The notes under the pieces: model-generated
Databases searched by the model: none
Told to the model about the DNA's origin: nothing
Seen by the model: only the letters and a program-made list of their open reading frames with translations
Source of the DNA: Allopontixanthobacter sp041741895
GTDB lineage: Bacteria; Pseudomonadota; Alphaproteobacteria; Sphingomonadales; Sphingomonadaceae
Direction: 5' to 3'
DNA length: 29,280 nucleotides
Assembly (NCBI GenBank): GCA_041741895.1
Contig: JBGSJO010000008.1
Location: forward strand, 1 to 29,280
Shown here: piece by piece, positions 1 through 7,334 of the stretch
Position numbering within the stretch: position 1 is the first letter of the stretch
Layout: each line of letters opens with the position of its first letter
Program-made: the position numbers and the translations under genes

Positions 1-543
1 GCCGACCTTGGTCCGGCCTAACCCTGTCACCTGCATTGTCTGTGCAATCGAAGCGAGCAAATCGCCTGGCTTGATTGCGGGAACTACCGTTTTTCCCTTA
101 CAGCCATTAGAAATAGGTGCTGGATCGTTGACAGGCGATAGCGATGGCGTGGGCGCCGGCTTGGAAATTGAGGATTGTTTCGAAGTTCTAGAATAGTGCT
201 TCAGAATCTTCGCTAAAGACGCTTCCAGAAAACTGACACCCGTGATTTCTATCGATGGTGCGCCGCCTCCTAAGTACGAACCTTGAATGCGAACAGTGCC
301 GCCATCCAATGCATCGCTAGCCTTGTTCTCAGCTACAATGCGTTGCCAAATGTCGCGAGGAATTGATGCATCCCTAACTGTTTCTACCGCACGCCCCACC
401 GATGCCGTCTCGCGTACAAGTGCGTAGGTTTTTATGATGCCAGCTGCGGCATAGTCGGCGAGAATGACTTTGGCGTTCTGAACACCCGCAGCTTCTAGGA
501 TTTTAATCGCTTCCCCGGGAAATATCGGTAGGTGTTCTGACAT
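1..543 (-). CDS. Partial hypothetical protein with excisionase-like HTH end, probable island gene
   Basis: An uninterrupted minus-strand frame of 181 codons runs from ATG at 543 off the left edge, so the C-terminus is missing. The start has an AAGGGG Shine-Dalgarno a few bases upstream. The first ~120 residues match no family I recognise. A Ser/Pro-rich linker follows (about residues 122-145). The last visible residues, ending SIAQTMQVTGLGRTKV, resemble the start of the MerR/excisionase helix-turn-helix found in many island-borne DNA-binding proteins (pattern SIxEAAxxTGVGRTKxY). Bases 61-120 contain only 29 G/C of 60, clearly poorer than the rest of the window. Together with the adjacent tRNA-Val this suggests horizontally acquired DNA. 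The function is unknown; an excisionase or regulatory role is inference from the tail alone. Confidence 0.6.
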   Translation of the reverse strand, partial: MSEHLPIFPGEAIKILEAAGVQNAKVILADYAAAGIIKTYALVRETASVGRAVETVRDASIPRDIWQRIVAENKASDALDGGTVRIQGSYLGGGAPSIEITGVSFLEASLAKILKHYSRTSKQSSISKPAPTPSLSPVNDPAPISNGCKGKTVVPAIKPGDLLASIAQTMQVTGLGRTKVG

Positions 544-683
544 TGGGCGCCCCTTGTTGAATCAGGGGAATGGGTACCGAAAATTCGTGAAGAATGTCTT
601 TCCTTTGCCCAGCGTGGCGCCTTGTTTCGATGCGGCTATACCAGCGAAAAAAGGCTTTGGCGCGGCTCTCAGTGACCGCCGAC

Positions 684-724
684 GTTCGCCTTTGTTCGCC
701 AACGTTTTTCATGCGTTTTTCATG
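684..724. repeat. Short direct repeats beside the tRNA-Val 3' end
   Basis: Two kinds of repeat are seen. An 11-bp perfect tandem repeat, CGTTTTTCATG, occupies 703-713 and 714-724. GTTCGCC occurs at 684-690 and again at 694-700. They lie between the island-like partial gene and the 3' end of tRNA-Val, where integrase or excisionase arm-type sites usually sit in an attL or attR. That role is inferred; no integrase is visible in the window. Confidence 0.4.
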
Positions 725-760
725 GATCGAGCGAATGGCAACGCTAAGTGCTTGAAATCA

Positions 761-835
761 TGGTGGGCGCGGCAAGGATTGAACTTGCGACCCCACCCGT
801 GTGAAGGGTGTGCTCTACCACTGAGCTACGCGCCC
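761..835 (-). tRNA. tRNA-Val(CAC)
   Basis: The reverse complement folds as a complete cloverleaf. The acceptor stem is GGGCGCG/CGCGCCC and the D stem GCTC/GAGC. The anticodon stem CACCC/GGGTG holds loop TTCACAC, giving anticodon CAC. The T stem is GCAAG/CTTGC with loop TTCAATC, and discriminator A with a genomically encoded CCA lies at 761-764. It decodes GUG valine codons. It sits downstream of sppA on the same strand, and its 3' end faces the island-like left edge; tRNA 3' ends are classic integrase targets. Confidence 0.95.
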
Positions 836-918
836 GCTATGAGACGGCTGATACAGCGCATCTTCAGCAGGGGCGGGCCATTGCCATGCCACTGGCTGAA
901 TGACAAGTCCTGCGGGGT

Positions 919-2805
919 TTAATCCAGCAGCATTTTCGCGAAGGATGTGAACCAGCCCCGGGACTCGCGCGCTTCTGCTTGGGTGCGGGGCGATACCGGG
1001 CATTCAAGGCAATATACCTGCATCCCCCGGCTGCCGAGCAATCTCTGAAGGTCCATCGCCGCCTGTCCGGCCAGCGCCTGCTGGCGCATTGCGACCATGC
1101 CGAACAAATCCTGTCCACCCGCGCTGCGCGCTTGCGAACCGCCTGATACCAGCGACTGGATCAGCGATTCGTAAGGATTGATCTCTTCGCCCAAATATCT
1201 GACATGCCAATTGCCCGTTTCAAGTTCGGCCTGCTTGGCGGCCCAGACAATCGCATCCTCGATCCCGCCATATTGATCGACCAGCCCGATCTGGCGGGCG
1301 GTGCCGCCATCCCAGACGCGGCCCTGGCCGATATTGTCGACCTGTGCGTTGGTCATCTTGCGAGATTTTGCAACACGGGTGAGGAAACGGCGATAACCGT
1401 CTTCGATCGCGCTTTGCAGAATCGAATCCACTTCCGGGGTGAACCCGGCCACAAGGTCCGGCTGGCCCGACAGCGGCGTGGTCCGCACACCATCGGCATT
1501 CACGCCCACTTCCGCGGCGGCATCTTCAAAGGTGGGGATGACTGCGAAAATGCCGATTGAACCGGTGATCGTCTCCGGCTCTGCGAAAATGCGGTCGCCT
1601 GGGGTGGATACCCAATATCCACCGCTTGCCGCCATATTGGCCATCGACACGGCAATGGGGATGCCCTTCGATTTGTGCCTCAGGATCGCCCGGCGAATTT
1701 CTTCGGACGCCATTACCGACCCCCCAGGGGAATCGACCCGCACGACCAGTGCAGCCAGATCATCTTTCAGCGCATCGTCCAGCACTGCAGAAATCCGGTC
1801 ACCGCCAGCAGTGCCGGGGCCGGCATCGCCGTCGACGATTTCTCCAGCGATTGTCACCACACCGATGGCCTTGCCCCGCTTGGAAGGGGCATTATCGGCC
1901 AGCCAGGGTTTGAATTCGGTATGGGCATAGGCGCCCGGTGTGTCGTCAATCGGATCCTCTCCGACGATTTCGGCGACATGCTGGCCGAATTCGGTGCGGC
2001 TACCCAACTTGTCGACCAATCCGGCCGCAAGCGCGGCTTGCGCCAGATCGCCATTGCTGGCAGCGATCCATTCCGCCGGTGTCTTCGTCACCAGATCCAT
2101 TTTCAATTGCGGGCGGGCCTTCTTCACATTGGCCTGCCATTCTTCCCATAACGATCCGTACAGCGCCTCGTAATTTTCCCGCGCTTCGGGTGACATGGAA
2201 TTGCGGAAATAGGGTTCGACCGCCGATTTATAGGTGCCGACCTTGTACACCCGCGCCTTTATCTTGAGCTTGTCCAGCAGTTCGCTGTAATACAGCCGCG
2301 AACCGCCAGGACCGGTGATCACCGCGCCGCCCAGCGGATCTACCCATACTTCGCTGGCATGCGCGGCCAGCATCATCGCATCGTCGCTGTAAGCCACGGC
2401 ATAGGTCAGCACCGGCTTGTCCGCCGCCCTGGCACGGTCCAGCGCCTCGCCGATCGCCTGCAGGTGCACCTGGCCGCCGCCCATGAATTTGGTCATGTCG
2501 ATCACGATGGCCTTGATCCGGTCATCCCGCGCCGCCGCCTCGATCGCCTGCACCATATCGCGCACCTGATATTCGCCGATCAAATCCGATCCCGACAGCA
2601 AGGCTTCAATCGGATCGATGAGCGATTTTTCCTCGACCACGATACCGTCGAGTTCGAGCAGCAATGCGCCGTCACGGATTTGCGCCGGGCTGGGCCGTGC
2701 GGTCAACACTGCATACAGCAGGGCAAAGAACAGCAGCAGGAAAACCAGGCTGAGCCCGTCCTTTACCGCAACCAGAAGATGCCAGACCTTGCGTGCGAAA
2801 CCCAT
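919..2805 (-). CDS. sppA: Signal peptide peptidase SppA, 67-kDa type
   Basis: Membrane-bound serine protease that degrades signal peptides left in the inner membrane after protein export. At 628 aa it has the long, tandem-domain form found in E. coli rather than the short single-domain form. One N-terminal transmembrane helix (about residues 15-36) anchors it, with the rest periplasmic. Two S49 peptidase domains follow. The N-terminal domain supplies the general base, Lys193 in VGTYKSAVEP. The C-terminal domain supplies the nucleophile, Ser394 in MAASGGYW. Both match the Ser/Lys dyad of the characterised enzyme, so it should be active. The gene is divergent from pyrB across about 110 bp. The last ~40 residues, containing CLEC, are a family-variable tail. 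Confidence 0.95.
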   Translation of the reverse strand: MGFARKVWHLLVAVKDGLSLVFLLLFFALLYAVLTARPSPAQIRDGALLLELDGIVVEEKSLIDPIEALLSGSDLIGEYQVRDMVQAIEAAARDDRIKAIVIDMTKFMGGGQVHLQAIGEALDRARAADKPVLTYAVAYSDDAMMLAAHASEVWVDPLGGAVITGPGGSRLYYSELLDKLKIKARVYKVGTYKSAVEPYFRNSMSPEARENYEALYGSLWEEWQANVKKARPQLKMDLVTKTPAEWIAASNGDLAQAALAAGLVDKLGSRTEFGQHVAEIVGEDPIDDTPGAYAHTEFKPWLADNAPSKRGKAIGVVTIAGEIVDGDAGPGTAGGDRISAVLDDALKDDLAALVVRVDSPGGSVMASEEIRRAILRHKSKGIPIAVSMANMAASGGYWVSTPGDRIFAEPETITGSIGIFAVIPTFEDAAAEVGVNADGVRTTPLSGQPDLVAGFTPEVDSILQSAIEDGYRRFLTRVAKSRKMTNAQVDNIGQGRVWDGGTARQIGLVDQYGGIEDAIVWAAKQAELETGNWHVRYLGEEINPYESLIQSLVSGGSQARSAGGQDLFGMVAMRQQALAGQAAMDLQRLLGSRGMQVYCLECPVSPRTQAEARESRGWFTSFAKMLLD

Positions 2806-2917
2806 GTAACAATAACCTCGCTTGTCGTTTGATTTTTGACCCTAGTGACAAGCCGTGCACCATGCCAGCCGAATCCGCTTGAGCGACATACAGCGTTCGA
2901 CTAGGGACTTGGCTTTA

Positions 2918-3961
2918 ATGACATCGATAGAAAAATCATCGTTCGCTGGCCGCTATCCTGCGGGCGGCGCGGCATTTCCGCATCGCGATCTGCTGGGCAT
3001 CGCCCAGCTGGAGCGCCACGAAATCCTTTACCTGTTGGACGAAGCGGAACAGTGGGTCGAGTTCAACCGGCAGCCGTCCAAGCATAATGATGCGCTGGCG
3101 GGGCTGACGATCATCAATGCTTTTTTCGAAAATTCCACACGTACCCTGCTGAGCTTCGAGATCGCGGGCAAACGGCTGGGGGCCGACGTGGTCAATATGC
3201 ACGCGGCGCAATCCAGCGTGAAGAAGGGCGAAACGCTGATCGATACGGCGATTACGCTGAACGCGATGCGGGCGGACGGGATCGTGATCCGCCACGGCAG
3301 TTCGGGCGCGGTGGCGCTGATTGCCAGCAAGGTCGATTGCCCGGTGCTGAATGCGGGCGATGGCAGCCATGAACACCCGACACAGGCGCTGCTGGATGCG
3401 CTGGCGCTGCGCCATGCCTTGCGCGCCCAGGGCGAGGCAGCGGATGATTTTACCGGCCTGAACGTGACCATCTGCGGCGATATCCTGCATAGCCGGGTGG
3501 CGCGGTCGGGGGTGCTGTGCCTGACTGCGCTGGGCGCGAATGTCCGGCTGTGCGCGCCGCCTGCGCTGATGCCGGCGGGGATAGAGCGGATGGGCGTGAC
3601 CACTTTCAGCAATTTCGACGAAGCGCTTGCAGGCAGCGACGTGATCATGATGCTGCGCCTCCAGACCGAGAGGATGGAAGGGCAGTTCATCCCGTCCCCG
3701 CGCGAATATCACCATTTGTACGGCCTGACGCACAAACGCCTGGCCAATGCCGCGCCCGATGCGCTGGTGATGCATCCCGGCCCGATGAACCGCGGGGTGG
3801 AGATCGACAGCGAAGTAGCTGATCTGATCGACCGATCGATCATCACCCGGCAAGTGGAAATGGGCGTGGCAATCCGCATGGCGGCGCTGGACGTGCTGAC
3901 CCGCCGCGCACGCGGAGTGCCCGGTTGGAGCGATGCAGTGAGCACGGGGCATTGGGCATGA
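2918..3961 (+). CDS. pyrB: Aspartate carbamoyltransferase catalytic subunit
   Basis: Catalyses the first committed step of pyrimidine synthesis: carbamoyl phosphate plus L-aspartate gives N-carbamoyl-L-aspartate. With the ATG at 2918 the protein is 347 aa, slightly longer than the E. coli subunit. The frame is open to 2855, but the residues before Met at 2918 do not look like the family, so I chose the internal start. Visible active-site motifs are the carbamoyl-phosphate loop STRT (residues 73-76), the SxxKGE loop (Ser100, Lys103) contributed by the neighbouring subunit, and HPTQ (153-156). The stop overlaps the next gene's ATG by four bases (ATGA), implying translational coupling with the dihydroorotase-like partner. 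No pyrI regulatory subunit gene is present. Confidence 0.96.
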   Translation: MTSIEKSSFAGRYPAGGAAFPHRDLLGIAQLERHEILYLLDEAEQWVEFNRQPSKHNDALAGLTIINAFFENSTRTLLSFEIAGKRLGADVVNMHAAQSSVKKGETLIDTAITLNAMRADGIVIRHGSSGAVALIASKVDCPVLNAGDGSHEHPTQALLDALALRHALRAQGEAADDFTGLNVTICGDILHSRVARSGVLCLTALGANVRLCAPPALMPAGIERMGVTTFSNFDEALAGSDVIMMLRLQTERMEGQFIPSPREYHHLYGLTHKRLANAAPDALVMHPGPMNRGVEIDSEVADLIDRSIITRQVEMGVAIRMAALDVLTRRARGVPGWSDAVSTGHWA

Positions 3962-5184
3962 AACAACCAACACCCCTGACGATCACCGGCGGAAGACTGG
4001 TACTGGGCGGCGGCGTTACCAAGGGTGCGGCGCGCCTGGTCGATGGCCGGATTGCCGCTCTGGGTGACATCAGCCCGCTGGACGGCGACGAGGTGCTGGA
4101 GGCCAAGGGGCAGCTGATCGCGCCCGGCCTGGTCGATTTTGGCGTGTTCGCGGTGGACAAGCCTGCGTTTCATTTCGGCGGGATCACCCGCTCGGCGCTG
4201 ATGCCCGATCAATCCCCGCCGCTCGACGTGCCTAGCCGCGTGCGGTTCGTGGCGCAAAGCGGCAAGCCCGATTTCTGGGTCCACCCCCTGGCCGGCGCGA
4301 CCAAGGGGCTGGGCGGCAGCGAACTGGCCGAGATTGGCCTGATGCGCGAAGCGGGCGCCCGCGGTGTGGCAACAGGGCGGCAATGGATCGGCGATAGCGG
4401 GGTAATGCTGCGCCTGCTGCAATATGCCGCGATGCTGGATCTGTTGGTGGTATGCCATGCCGAGGATGCGGGGCTGACCGGTCAGGCAGCAGCGACTGCA
4501 GGCGAAATGGCGACACGGCTTGGCCTTCCCAGCGCGCCCGCCGAAGCTGAGGCGCTGGCTGTGGCGCGCGACATCGCCCTAGCTGAAATGGCCGGAGCGA
4601 AAGTGCATTTCCGGCAGGTCACCACCAAAACCGCGCTCGACCTGATTCGTCAGGCAAAGGCGCGCGGGCTTGAGGTAACCGCTGGCGTGACACCGGCACA
4701 TTTCATGCTGTCCGATCTCGCCACGGCAGATTTCCGCACATTCGCCCGCCTGTCCCCGCCTTTGCGGCCGGAAAGCGACCGCGAAGCTGTGCGCGAGGCA
4801 ATCGGTGACGGTACGATAGATGTGATTTCTTCGGGCCACGATCCGCGCGGACCGGAAGACAAACGATTGCCCTTTGCGGATGCACAGCCGGGCATGGCAG
4901 GCGCGGAAACGCTGCTGGCCATGGTGCTGACGCTGGTTCGGGACGAGGTCATCGACCTCCCCCGCGCTTTCGACCTGATAGCCAGCGCCCCGGCGCGTCT
5001 GCTAGGTGTGGAGGCGGGGATGCTGCGGGAAGGATATGAGGCAGACATCGCGTTGATCGATCCGGAAAAACCGTGGGTCATCGACAGCCGTAAGATGGAA
5101 GCAACGGCGGGTAACACGCCGTTCGACGGGCAGCCGACTCAGGGAAGAGTAACCGCGCTATGGAAGGGCGGCATTCGCGTTTAG
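3958..5184 (+). CDS. Dihydroorotase-like protein lacking metal ligands (PyrC'/PyrX type)
   Basis: This 408-residue protein has the overall dihydroorotase/amidohydrolase pattern: an N-terminal beta-sandwich strand, QLIAPGLVD, a TIM-barrel region, and a C-terminal segment ending in GRVTALWKGG. The catalytic metal ligands appear to be gone. The HxH after LVD is replaced by GVF (LVDFGVFAVDKP). The barrel histidine site reads VHFRQVTT instead of the usual HxST. The catalytic DHAPH block reads SGHDPRG. This matches the inactive PyrC' homologues that assemble with aspartate carbamoyltransferase as a structural partner in Pseudomonas. Its ATGA overlap with pyrB supports a complex with PyrB. The true dihydroorotase would then be elsewhere in the genome. 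Inactivity is inferred from motifs only. Confidence 0.85.
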   Translation: MKQPTPLTITGGRLVLGGGVTKGAARLVDGRIAALGDISPLDGDEVLEAKGQLIAPGLVDFGVFAVDKPAFHFGGITRSALMPDQSPPLDVPSRVRFVAQSGKPDFWVHPLAGATKGLGGSELAEIGLMREAGARGVATGRQWIGDSGVMLRLLQYAAMLDLLVVCHAEDAGLTGQAAATAGEMATRLGLPSAPAEAEALAVARDIALAEMAGAKVHFRQVTTKTALDLIRQAKARGLEVTAGVTPAHFMLSDLATADFRTFARLSPPLRPESDREAVREAIGDGTIDVISSGHDPRGPEDKRLPFADAQPGMAGAETLLAMVLTLVRDEVIDLPRAFDLIASAPARLLGVEAGMLREGYEADIALIDPEKPWVIDSRKMEATAGNTPFDGQPTQGRVTALWKGGIRV

Positions 5185-5240
5185 GCCCAGACCCACGATT
5201 GACTGACGAGCGGGCTGGCCGGATAAACAAGCGGTGGGGA

Positions 5241-5275
5241 CAAAGAAAAAGGGGCGCCGCTGTTGCGGACGCCCC
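5241..5275 (-). terminator. Rho-independent terminator of csbD
   Basis: On the minus strand a GC-rich hairpin is followed by a T-rich tract. GGGGCG (5251-5256) pairs with CGCCCC (5270-5275), and CCGC (5257-5260) with GCGG (5265-5268), with a one-base bulge and loop TGTT. The tract is the complement of 5241-5250. It begins 18 bases after the csbD stop. Confidence 0.85.
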
Positions 5276-5292
5276 TCGATTATCTGAAGGCG

Positions 5293-5463
5293 TCAGATTT
5301 TATCGCCGAAAGCGCCCTCGACCTTGCCTTTGAGGTTCTGTGCCTCACCCTTGCGTTCCTGGGCATGGCCTTCGGCGCGGGTCTTGGGATCATTTGATTG
5401 TTGCTTGACCTTGCCGGCAATCTCGTTGCCGACTCCTTTTGCTTTGTCGGTTAGTTCACCCAT
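5293..5463 (-). CDS. CsbD family stress-response protein
   Basis: A 56-residue protein: it begins MGELTDKAKG, continues VGNEIAGKVK and ends KGKVEGAFGDKI. The spacing of the lysine/glycine repeats (DKAKGVGNEIAGKVKQ, then KGEAQNLKGKVEGAFGD) is that of the CsbD family. These are small, hydrophilic, abundant general-stress proteins of unknown biochemical role. The ATG at 5461-5463 is preceded by AAGGAG at about 8-10 bases. An EcfG-type promoter about 50 bases upstream and a strong terminator downstream make it a monocistronic stress gene. The family assignment is from sequence pattern. Confidence 0.9.
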   Translation of the reverse strand: MGELTDKAKGVGNEIAGKVKQQSNDPKTRAEGHAQERKGEAQNLKGKVEGAFGDKI

Positions 5464-5513
5464 TATTGATCTCCTTTTGTAAAAAGGCAGCCAGTTCGAC
5501 TGTCTGATAGATC

Positions 5514-5539
5514 AACGGTTTAGCTTAGGTTTCAGTTCC
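5514..5539 (-). promoter_or_regulatory. EcfG-type general stress promoter of csbD
   Basis: The minus strand reads GGAAC (5539-5535), a 17-base spacer, then CGTT (5517-5514). This is an exact match to the alphaproteobacterial EcfG consensus GGAAC-N16/17-CGTT. It lies about 50 bases upstream of the csbD start, in the right orientation. CsbD genes are typical EcfG targets, which supports the call. Confidence 0.8.
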
Positions 5540-5679
5540 AGCTAACTGCCGCAGGGCCGAGGCATTTCGCCGCAACCATTTTAACCGGTAAAAATCTGAA
5601 TTGATCAGGCGACAATCCAATGCAAATCCCTCCAAGCGACTTTGCCACCAATGGGCAGCGCGGTGAGGGAAAGCTTTTT

Positions 5680-5754
5680 CTAAAGGACCCCTAAAACCCT
5701 GAGAACAATTACAATAACCACGACGGTTATAATGGTTCCGATAATGCCGCGCAT
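5680..5754 (-). CDS. 24-residue hydrophobic membrane peptide
   Basis: A very short minus-strand frame encodes MRGIIGTIITVVVIVIVL followed by RVLGVL and a TAG stop. Almost the whole peptide is one hydrophobic helix with a single Arg at each end, so it should insert in the inner membrane. The ATG at 5752-5754 has a good Shine-Dalgarno (GGAG, about 7 bases upstream). A GGAAC-N16-TGTT element sits at a suitable distance upstream. Tiny single-helix peptides like this occur in sphingomonads, but I know no function. It could be a membrane-stress peptide co-regulated with the neighbouring csbD. Coding status rests on the ribosome-binding site, promoter and composition. Confidence 0.6.
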   Translation of the reverse strand: MRGIIGTIITVVVIVIVLRVLGVL

Positions 5755-5810
5755 TTGATCACTCCAATCCAAATTTGCCGCGATCGCGTTTCACGACCGC
5801 TAAACCCCTT

Positions 5811-5835
5811 AACAAACCGTCGAGGCTTATGTTCC
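5811..5835 (-). promoter_or_regulatory. Probable EcfG-type promoter of the small membrane peptide
   Basis: The minus strand reads GGAAC (5835-5831), a 16-base spacer, then TGTT (5814-5811). It differs from the EcfG consensus by one base in the -10 element. It lies about 57 bases before the ATG of the 24-residue peptide, the same layout as the csbD promoter. Confidence 0.55.
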
Positions 5836-5925
5836 TGCCGGAAGCAAATGGAGGCGTCACAACTCCCTTTATTTACGGTTTCCGGTGGTGGGTTCAACCG
5901 GTCATTTTTTGGACATTGCCAGCAT

Positions 5926-5956
5926 AAAAAGCCCCGCCTCTTTGCAGGGGCGGGGC
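5926..5956 (-). terminator. Rho-independent terminator of the ParA/RHH/SPOR operon
   Basis: GCCCCGCC (5931-5938) pairs with GGCGGGGC (5949-5956), and the stem can extend by two more pairs to a TTTGCA loop. On the minus strand the stem is followed by TTTTT (complement of 5926-5930). It lies about 27 bases after the stop of the SPOR/TPR gene. Confidence 0.85.
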
Positions 5957-5982
5957 AGTTCGCTGTAGGTCAGGGGAATATC

Positions 5983-7320
5983 CTAGCGGCGGGCCATCCG
6001 GACCCCGGCATCCACTGCGCCGGGCAGCGGGGTGGCGGCGGCGTAGGCGATGCAGCCGTAACCGCGCGCCTTGACGCCGGAGCAGATCGAGCGGGCCTCG
6101 CTCTTGCCCATGTCACCAGCGGCAACGCGCCAGTATGTCTTGCCGTTCACGCGGGCTTCGGAAATGACCATGTCATACCGGTCGAGATTTGCATAACGCT
6201 TGGCATAAACGCCGATCGCGCGCTGGGCTTGTTCCTTGGTTGAAAAGGAACCAAGCTGGATCATGTGATCGCCGCGCCTCACCGGGCCGCGGGCTGCGGT
6301 GCGGGCGGGAGCTTTCTCGACTGCCGGTTGCGAAACAGCGCGAGGTGAAGCTGCCGCAGCGGCGGAAGGTGCCGGGGCGACGAATGCGTCGCTGAAATTT
6401 GCAGGCCGGGCCTGTGCGCTTGCCGGGGCGGCTTGCGGGGCAAATGTCTGGCTCGCCAGCGGCGGCAGTTCGCGCGGGGCGTTGGGGTTCGTCATTGTCA
6501 TTGCCATTGCTGGGGCCGGGATCTTGACCGGAGCGGCCTCAGGCGCGGCAACCGGCATTTCGGCGGCAGCTTCCGCCACCATCTGCTGCGTGCTGGGCGT
6601 GTTGGCAAGGGCCAGCTGTGCAGGCTGGCCGCTATCGCCAACTACCGGCACTTCCAGCAATTTGGCCATGCGGCGGTGGAAATCTTCCGGGGCAACGGTG
6701 CTGGCCCATTCGGCAATCCGGTTGTTGATCTGGTCGCCGGGTACATCTTCTGCGGCCATTACGCGGGCCGAACGCCAGTCACCCTTGAGAGCAAAGGCAT
6801 AGGCCAGATTTTGGCGCGTTTTCGCGTCATTGTGTCCGCTGCGGATGGCGTTGGAAAGGATGTGCACGCCTTGGTTGGCATCGCCTGCCAGCGCCAGGGC
6901 CAGGCCCAGGTCGGCGAAGTCGAGATCGTCGCGGTATTCGGTCAGCAGCGCGTGCGCGGAGCGCGCGTCGCCGGCGGCAATTTGCGCCAATGCCATGCTT
7001 AGCGCGGTGCGCGGACTGTCATCGCCCAGCGACCGGGCATCGGCAAAACTGGTGGCTGCGGAATGGAACCGCCCAGCTTCCATGTAGGCTGCGCCCAACA
7101 TGGCCCGGTAGGATGCGTTACGGGGTTCGGCGAGCACTGCTGATTCTGCGTGGCTCAGCGCCTTGTCCGCTTGCCCCTTGGCAAGTGCGATCTGCGCCTT
7201 GCCCGCCGACATATCGGCGCGCGGTGCCGCAGTGGTAGTACAACCACCCAGCGCCGAAGTGGCGAGGGCGGTCGTTACTGCTAGCGTGACGAAACGGGCG
7301 TGATGTGCGGATCGGCTCAT
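5983..7320 (-). CDS. TPR and SPOR domain lipoprotein
   Basis: This 445-residue exported protein has a signal peptide ending in a lipobox (LGGC, Cys27), so it is probably lipid-anchored. Residues about 40-190 are alanine-rich TPR-like repeats (GQADKALSHAESAVLAEP, then YRAMLGAAYMEAGRF). A long proline/alanine linker covers about 240-345. A C-terminal SPOR domain (about 350-425) contains HMIQLGSFSTKEQAQRA and YWRVAAGDM. SPOR domains bind glycan strands stripped of stem peptides at division sites, so a role in septal or cell-wall work is likely. It is the last gene of an operon with ParA and an RHH-like protein, 14 bases after the latter. The specific function is unknown; no FtsN-type transmembrane helix is present. 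Confidence 0.85.
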   Translation of the reverse strand: MSRSAHHARFVTLAVTTALATSALGGCTTTAAPRADMSAGKAQIALAKGQADKALSHAESAVLAEPRNASYRAMLGAAYMEAGRFHSAATSFADARSLGDDSPRTALSMALAQIAAGDARSAHALLTEYRDDLDFADLGLALALAGDANQGVHILSNAIRSGHNDAKTRQNLAYAFALKGDWRSARVMAAEDVPGDQINNRIAEWASTVAPEDFHRRMAKLLEVPVVGDSGQPAQLALANTPSTQQMVAEAAAEMPVAAPEAAPVKIPAPAMAMTMTNPNAPRELPPLASQTFAPQAAPASAQARPANFSDAFVAPAPSAAAAASPRAVSQPAVEKAPARTAARGPVRRGDHMIQLGSFSTKEQAQRAIGVYAKRYANLDRYDMVISEARVNGKTYWRVAAGDMGKSEARSICSGVKARGYGCIAYAAATPLPGAVDAGVRMARR

Positions 7321-7334
7321 GGTCTGTCCCCTGT

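Noticed and set aside
503..712. 69-residue minus-strand frame between the island gene and tRNA-Val
   Set aside because: It overlaps the start of the better-supported partial gene in another frame, has no clear ribosome-binding site and shows no recognisable domain.
554..922. 122-residue plus-strand frame
   Set aside because: It runs through the tRNA-Val gene and is an accidental open frame.
2821..2852. CTTGTC-N20-GACAAG inverted repeat in the sppA/pyrB intergenic region
   Set aside because: Arms are short and the spacer long. There is no known pyrimidine operator of this form, so chance is likely.
2936..3973. 345-residue frame antisense to pyrB
   Set aside because: His/Arg/Gln-rich shadow of a well-supported gene.
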